Below, piece after piece: positions 59,573 through 64,000 of a stretch of 64,000 bases of DNA; the stretch's first letter is position 1; each line of letters begins with the position of its first letter. The DNA comes from Fibrobacter succinogenes (GTDB lineage: Bacteria; Fibrobacterota; Fibrobacteria; Fibrobacterales; Fibrobacteraceae): contig CACWNW010000011.1 in the NCBI GenBank assembly GCA_902762305.1, forward strand, positions 1-64,000, read 5' to 3'. Under the pieces are notes generated by a model. It made no database searches, was not told the DNA's origin, and worked only from the letters and a program-made list of their open reading frames with translations. A program made the translations under genes and the position numbers.

Positions 59573-61027
59573 ATGAATCTCAATATTTGCATCAAGGAAT
59601 CAGGCAAAGCGAACGCCTACGCACTCTTTTTCGTAAAGAAGTCCATCCAATTTTCGAATATCCTTACAGAAATCGGCGAAAAACAGGTCGAATCGGTACT
59701 TGACGGCATGCAGGACGGCCCCTTCGAGGACCTCGAATACCTCGAAATTGACGGTAAACCGACTATTTTCGTGGACGCCGCCAAGGAACGCGGACTCTCG
59801 AACCTCGACCACCTGCGCATGGCAGGCTACCGCCTCGCCGGCCGCGCCATGAAAAAACAGATCAGCTGCGTGAGCCTCATGCTCGCCGACTGCGCAGACG
59901 AACAGTTCAAGGCAATCCTCCACGGGCTCCACTACGCCGAATACAAGTTCGACGCCTACAAGACAAAGCAGAAGCCGAACTTCCAGGTGACCTACGAGAT
60001 CGTCGCCGGCGAACATGCCGCGGCCTTCAAGAAAATTGCCGAAGAAGTCGCCATCGAGAACAAGGCAGTCGTGCTCGCAAAGAACCTCATCAATACCTGC
60101 GCCGCCGACCTCTACCCCGCTGAGTTTGTCCAAAATGCGAAGACAATCGCGAAATACACTCCGGGCCTCACCATGAAGGTACGCGACATGAAGCAACTCG
60201 AAAAGGAAGGCTTCATGGGGCACGTGACCGTCGGCAAGGGCAGTTCGCACGAGCCCTACATGGTGACGCTCGATTACAAGCCCGCCAAGTTCAACTCCAA
60301 GGACCACCTCGTCTTCGTCGGCAAGGGCCTCACCTTCGACACCGGCGGCCTCTGCCTCAAACCGCCCAAGTCCATGCCCGAGATGATTAGCGACATGAGC
60401 GGTGCGGCCACCGTACTTGCCGCCATCCAGGCCATCGCCACCCTCAAACTCCCCATCCACGTGAGCGCCGTCTGCTGCCTCGCCGAGAACGCCATCGGCA
60501 ACAAGTCCGTACTCCCGGGAGATATCTTCAAGGCGAAGAACGGCAAGACCGTGATGGTAGACAACACCGATGCCGAAGGCCGCCTGGTACTCAGCGACGG
60601 GCTTGCAGAAGCAGGCCTCATCGGGGCAACCCATATCGTGGACCTCGCCACCCTCACAGGAGCGATGGTTCGTGCGCTCGGCTATGCCGTCGCCGGGTTC
60701 TTCAGCAACGACGACGACCTCGGCCTGAAGGTCATCAACTGCGGCGAAGCGTGCTGCGAAAAGTTCTGGAGCATGCCGCTCGAAGAAGAATACGCCGACG
60801 CACTCAAGGACAAGTTCGCCGACCTCAAGAACACGGGTAGCGACGCCGGAGCAATCGCCGCCGCGCTCTTCTTGCAGGAATTCGTGCCCGAAAATACCGC
60901 CTGGGCCCACTGGGACATCGCAGGTACCGCATTCACGACAAAGAAGTGGAAATACACCGAATACGGCGCCACCGGTTTCGGCGTACAGACGCTTATCGAA
61001 CTAGCAAGAGAAATGAGCCTAAACTAA
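59573..61027 (+). CDS. pepA: Leucyl aminopeptidase (M17)
   Basis: 484 residues. The M17 catalytic domain is clear: VFVGKGLTFDTGGLCLKPP with the active-site Lys, DMSGAATVLAAIQAIA, and the family signature NTDAEGRLVLSDGL containing metal ligands. The N-terminal domain (about 1-160) is divergent, as is usual. It removes N-terminal residues from peptides in the cytoplasm and needs two divalent metal ions. TGCTATTATTCC lies just before the start, without a Shine-Dalgarno. Confidence 0.95.
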   Translation: MNLNICIKESGKANAYALFFVKKSIQFSNILTEIGEKQVESVLDGMQDGPFEDLEYLEIDGKPTIFVDAAKERGLSNLDHLRMAGYRLAGRAMKKQISCVSLMLADCADEQFKAILHGLHYAEYKFDAYKTKQKPNFQVTYEIVAGEHAAAFKKIAEEVAIENKAVVLAKNLINTCAADLYPAEFVQNAKTIAKYTPGLTMKVRDMKQLEKEGFMGHVTVGKGSSHEPYMVTLDYKPAKFNSKDHLVFVGKGLTFDTGGLCLKPPKSMPEMISDMSGAATVLAAIQAIATLKLPIHVSAVCCLAENAIGNKSVLPGDIFKAKNGKTVMVDNTDAEGRLVLSDGLAEAGLIGATHIVDLATLTGAMVRALGYAVAGFFSNDDDLGLKVINCGEACCEKFWSMPLEEEYADALKDKFADLKNTGSDAGAIAAALFLQEFVPENTAWAHWDIAGTAFTTKKWKYTEYGATGFGVQTLIELAREMSLN

Positions 61028-61055
61028 ACAGCCTCACAGCAAAAACGGAGCCGAC

Positions 61056-62702
61056 ATGAAAAAAACAGCCTTCATTATTTCCGGTGTTGCTCTGCTCGGC
61101 GCAACATTCCTTTTCACAGCCTGCGGCGATGACGATTCCTCCGGACGTAAGGTCATCACCGAAGTAAACTCAATTTACGAACTGGGAACCTGCGACGAAG
61201 ACAACCAAGGCGATACCGTATATGCCAAGGAACAGGACGCAGAATATTTTTGCGATGAAAACAAGTGGCGCCCCGTCGAAGACACCAGTACGACAAGTTC
61301 GTCGAGCAAGGCTAATTCCTCCTCTTCGGGCAAGAAGAGTTCTTCAAGCACCAAAAACAGTTCTTCATCCGCTTCGGAAGAAGAACTAAAGAACTTCGTC
61401 AAGCTCTGTGAAGCTTCCGGAGGCAAGGAAAAGGACGGCGTCTGCGTCTGCAATGAAGAAATCTGCGACGTCGGTTCCGTATGCAATACCGTGAGCAAAA
61501 AATGCGCGAACCCCATCAGCACAGCCGAAAGCGAATGCGACGACAGCTACAAGAGCACCTGCTCCGATAGCCCCGTAGGAATCGGCATCGTCAAGGAATG
61601 CGTAAAGGGCGTTCTCGTGAACCGCTCATGCGGAACGGTATCTTGTAACGAAGAAGGTACGGACTGCGGCGAATGCGTCAACGACGTACAGACCTGCACC
61701 GAAGACAAGAAATTCCACGCAACAGTCACACACTGCGAAAAGGGCAAGAAGGTGACCGAAAGCTGCGGCGATAAATCCTGCGACCCGCGCGACAACGGTT
61801 GCGGCGCATGCACGAACTACGAACACACCTGCACCAACGATGAAACAGGAAAGGGAACCGTCTACGAGTGCGTCGCCGGCGAAGCCAAGAAGGCAGTTTC
61901 CATATGCGGCAACAAGTCGTGCCGTACCGACAAGGCCATCTGCGGCGAGTGCCTGAACGGCGAACTGAGGTGCGACAACGACAACAACAACAATGCCGTC
62001 ATGTACAGGTGCGTCGACGGGCAATGGGAACGGCTCCATAACAAGTTCGACCCGCTCGACAAGGACAATTACAAATGTCCCGTCGCTTGTAGAGAGGGCA
62101 CCGATCCACAGATAATGGATTACGAATGCGACATAAACCAATGTTCTGATTGTGATCCATGCTGGGGTGAACCAATGGTGGGATCTCCCTCCAATCCAAA
62201 CCCCTGCTACGACGAGAAACGTTGCAAACAAATTCTCAAGGATGAAGATCCCGACTACCCGCCGTTCAGGGATTTCGAAACGAAAAATAAATGGAAGGCC
62301 CTGATTCCCGAAGAAAAAATGGCCGTGAAGACCGTTACAGGATACAACTGGAAAGACTATACCCACACTGACGTTAATGACCGAGTGGGGCCTTTCGAGT
62401 TTGACCTTACAAACGAGACGCGCCGCGTATCGTGCAACGCCTTGGGAACCTACTTCGGCAAATGCCACAACACCCTGCAGACCTGCATCAACACAAGTTA
62501 TCACAAAGGCGGATTCATGGTGGTCTGCGCTAACGGTGAACTTATCGACGAAGAGAAGGAAGGAGACGGAATCGCTTGCAATTGCGAAATAACAACTAAC
62601 AACGCCGAGGGATGTTGTTACACCAGAAGTGCCTGCTTCAAGCAAACCAACTGGTCTAGGGACCGCTGCGCTAAACCCCAGAGCACCGCTGCCGACGAAT
62701 AA
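61056..62702 (+). CDS. Cys-rich lipoprotein with tandem repeats
   Basis: 548 residues from an ATG with GGAG upstream. Lipobox LLGATFLFTACGDD, then a short domain with GDTVYAKEQDAEYFCDENKWR of the kind found in many Fibrobacter lipoproteins, then a Ser-rich linker (about 75-110). Residues about 170-330 contain three full and one partial copy of a ~46-residue unit with the pattern CGxxSC, CGxC, TC, and xxxC before a Gly. The C-terminal ~200 residues are also Cys-rich (SDCDPCWGEP, CNCEITTNN). All spacing suggests disulphide-stabilised surface modules. The function is unknown. Confidence 0.75.
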   Translation: MKKTAFIISGVALLGATFLFTACGDDDSSGRKVITEVNSIYELGTCDEDNQGDTVYAKEQDAEYFCDENKWRPVEDTSTTSSSSKANSSSSGKKSSSSTKNSSSSASEEELKNFVKLCEASGGKEKDGVCVCNEEICDVGSVCNTVSKKCANPISTAESECDDSYKSTCSDSPVGIGIVKECVKGVLVNRSCGTVSCNEEGTDCGECVNDVQTCTEDKKFHATVTHCEKGKKVTESCGDKSCDPRDNGCGACTNYEHTCTNDETGKGTVYECVAGEAKKAVSICGNKSCRTDKAICGECLNGELRCDNDNNNNAVMYRCVDGQWERLHNKFDPLDKDNYKCPVACREGTDPQIMDYECDINQCSDCDPCWGEPMVGSPSNPNPCYDEKRCKQILKDEDPDYPPFRDFETKNKWKALIPEEKMAVKTVTGYNWKDYTHTDVNDRVGPFEFDLTNETRRVSCNALGTYFGKCHNTLQTCINTSYHKGGFMVVCANGELIDEEKEGDGIACNCEITTNNAEGCCYTRSACFKQTNWSRDRCAKPQSTAADE

Positions 62703-62723
62703 TTTCAAAGCCAAAACAAGCAG

Positions 62724-62750
62724 AAAGGAACCGCAAGGTTCCTTTTTTGC
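62724..62750 (+). terminator. Terminator after the Cys-rich lipoprotein gene
   Basis: AAAGGAACC-GCAA-GGTTCCTTTTTT, a GCAA tetraloop on a 9-bp stem with a T run. Confidence 0.85.
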
Positions 62751-62831
62751 ATATTGACGTATTGTCCACGATAAACGGCGCCGCCCTGGGAATTTATCCC
62801 TAAAGGGAATATATGATTATAATGGATAGCT

Positions 62832-64000
62832 ATGACTTCTCGAATTTTAAAAATTGTCACTCTTGCACTTTTATACGCATTTACGGGTGTATTTGCCGGC
62901 CCCGGCCTTGCCGACGGGGCCGCAAAGTTCGTCGGCAACATTCCGGTTGATGGCGAAGTTCCGTCTGATTTCACAAAATACTGGAACCAGATTACCCCTG
63001 AATACGAATGCCTGTGGGTCCAAATCGAAGCGACTCGTGGCGAATTCGACTTTTCCAAGTGCGATGCGATTTACAATTGGGCAAAAGAGAACGGAGTCCT
63101 ATTCAAGTTCAACACACTCGTATGGGGCACACACTACCCAGGTTGGGTCAATCAACTTAATGTCGAAGAAACCAAGGATGCCATTACCGCCTGGTTCGAT
63201 GCCGTCGCGGAACATTACCCCGACCTAGAAATGATCGATGTGGTAACCGAGGCTGGCCGATCAGCGACAAACCAGTACCACTCTGGATTCGGTAGAGGCA
63301 ACCACTTTATCGAGGCCCTGGGCGGCGACAACGATGGAGACTACAATTTCATCACTACGGCCTTCAAGATGGCTCGCGAGCGCTGGCCCAAGGCGATCCT
63401 CATTTACAACGACTACAATACGTTCCAATGGCAAAGAGATGTCGGAATAAATCTTATCAATACCATCAAAAAGAACGGTGCACCAGTCGACGGCTACGGA
63501 ATGCAAGGACATGATTTAATGGCAACGGGCTCCGGCCCGACAAACTGTCTCAACTTCAATATCCTAAAAAAATACCTACAAGAAATTATAGACAGTACGC
63601 AGATTCCATTGTTCATTACCGAGTACGATATTGCGACTTTGGACGATGAAATTCAGAAAAGATGCTATTCAGAACAAATCCCCCTTTTCATGGAAGAGGA
63701 GCGTATTGCTGGCATTACCCTTTGGGGCTATATCTATGGCAAGACATGGGCATCTTGCAGCGCAAAGGAACTAGGATGTTCCGGCATTATCAAGGACGGT
63801 GAAGACCGCCCAGCAATGACCTGGCTCAAGGAGTATTTCAATTTTCAGGACGATACCTCAGCAAAGGATACGACTATTGCCGATTCCACGATTGCAATCG
63901 GTGGCGGCCTCCACCTGCAGGCGAAAACCCTTCAGGCATACGACGTGTTTGACTTGAATGGCGTCCGACTCGGTCGTTTGCGCGCCTACACTATCGACGA
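62832..64000 (+). CDS. GH10 endo-xylanase, 3' end outside the window
   Basis: 389 codons from the ATG at 62832 to the edge, still open. Signal peptide (to about 24), then a GH10 barrel: FKFNTLVWGTHYPGWV, the acid/base Glu140 in MIDVVTEAGR, ILIYNDYNTF, VDGYGMQGHDLM, the nucleophile Glu264 in PLFITEYDIATL, and ITLWGYIYGKTWAS. The barrel is followed by an Asp/Thr-rich linker and the start of the same kind of C-terminal module seen in the GH26 protein (AYDVFDLNGVRLGRL). It would hydrolyse beta-1,4-xylan outside the cell. Confidence 0.93.
   Translation, partial: MTSRILKIVTLALLYAFTGVFAGPGLADGAAKFVGNIPVDGEVPSDFTKYWNQITPEYECLWVQIEATRGEFDFSKCDAIYNWAKENGVLFKFNTLVWGTHYPGWVNQLNVEETKDAITAWFDAVAEHYPDLEMIDVVTEAGRSATNQYHSGFGRGNHFIEALGGDNDGDYNFITTAFKMARERWPKAILIYNDYNTFQWQRDVGINLINTIKKNGAPVDGYGMQGHDLMATGSGPTNCLNFNILKKYLQEIIDSTQIPLFITEYDIATLDDEIQKRCYSEQIPLFMEEERIAGITLWGYIYGKTWASCSAKELGCSGIIKDGEDRPAMTWLKEYFNFQDDTSAKDTTIADSTIAIGGGLHLQAKTLQAYDVFDLNGVRLGRLRAYTID

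Overview
The window looks like a chromosome segment of a Fibrobacter species (phylum Fibrobacterota). The strongest marker is an orthologue of the circularly permuted F. succinogenes 1,3-1,4-beta-glucanase (24492-25544). Supporting signs are Ser-rich linkers in exported proteins, a TIGR02147-type regulator next to a lipoprotein, and several plant-cell-wall enzymes: GH26 mannanase, SGNH esterase, GH16 lichenase, CE15 glucuronoyl esterase, and a GH10 xylanase cut by the window edge.

Layout. (1) Positions 1-7700 are visibly more AT-rich than the rest and form an accessory/defence block: a ParD/ParE-like toxin-antitoxin pair, a RhuM-type protein, a DUF4160 pair, and a three-gene restriction-modification-like operon (two methyltransferase ORFs plus a GIY-YIG/SF2 helicase). 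Three modules here share one 40-bp leader that carries a hairpin, Shine-Dalgarno and start codon. (2) 8-14 kb: LysR regulator, TIGR02147 regulator with lipoprotein, GH26 and SGNH esterase. (3) 14.1-18.3 kb: biotin genes bioA-bioW-bioF-bioD on the minus strand, with bioA broken near its 5' end. (4) 18.3-24.3 kb: two GNAT acetyltransferases, a lipoprotein, a broken secreted-protein gene, then nadK with aroQ-tyrA-(aroA-like). (5) 24.4-33.8 kb: GH16, a double-wHTH regulator, hslO, thrH, CE15, rel and an unknown partner. (6) 33.8-44.1 kb: a complex I operon nuoA-BC-D-H-I-J-K-L-M-N with fused NuoB-NuoC and no NuoE/F/G. (7) 44.2-48.9 kb: hisB, rodZ-like, maf, lptD. (8) 49-62.7 kb: PDZ protein, lipoproteins, HAD hydrolase, dGTPase, pseudouridine synthase, phosphodiesterase, SpmAB-like protein, Ca/Na antiporter, OmpA-sized barrel protein, leucyl aminopeptidase, Cys-rich lipoprotein. 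(9) the start of a GH10 gene.

The most unusual content is non-coding. Five copies of a 38-bp inverted repeat with an invariant 16-nt spacer occur at two loci (28.8-29.0 kb and 49.0-49.2 kb). A ~110-bp element flanked by GCGCGAACGGT occurs twice (29.1 kb plus strand, 44.1 kb minus strand), and its central hairpin changes sequence while keeping its pairing. A 117-nt nested hairpin lies upstream of the restriction-modification operon. Dispersed palindromic repeats ending in ATGAC/GTGAC have entered coding sequence, including in frame inside an rluA-family gene and at the 3' ends of bioF and a HAD gene. Several genes have a TAnnTTTG box only 4-7 nt before the start codon and no ribosome binding site, suggesting leaderless transcripts.

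No tRNA, rRNA, CRISPR array, prophage or intact insertion sequence was seen. All calls come from reading the sequence; no database searches were run.
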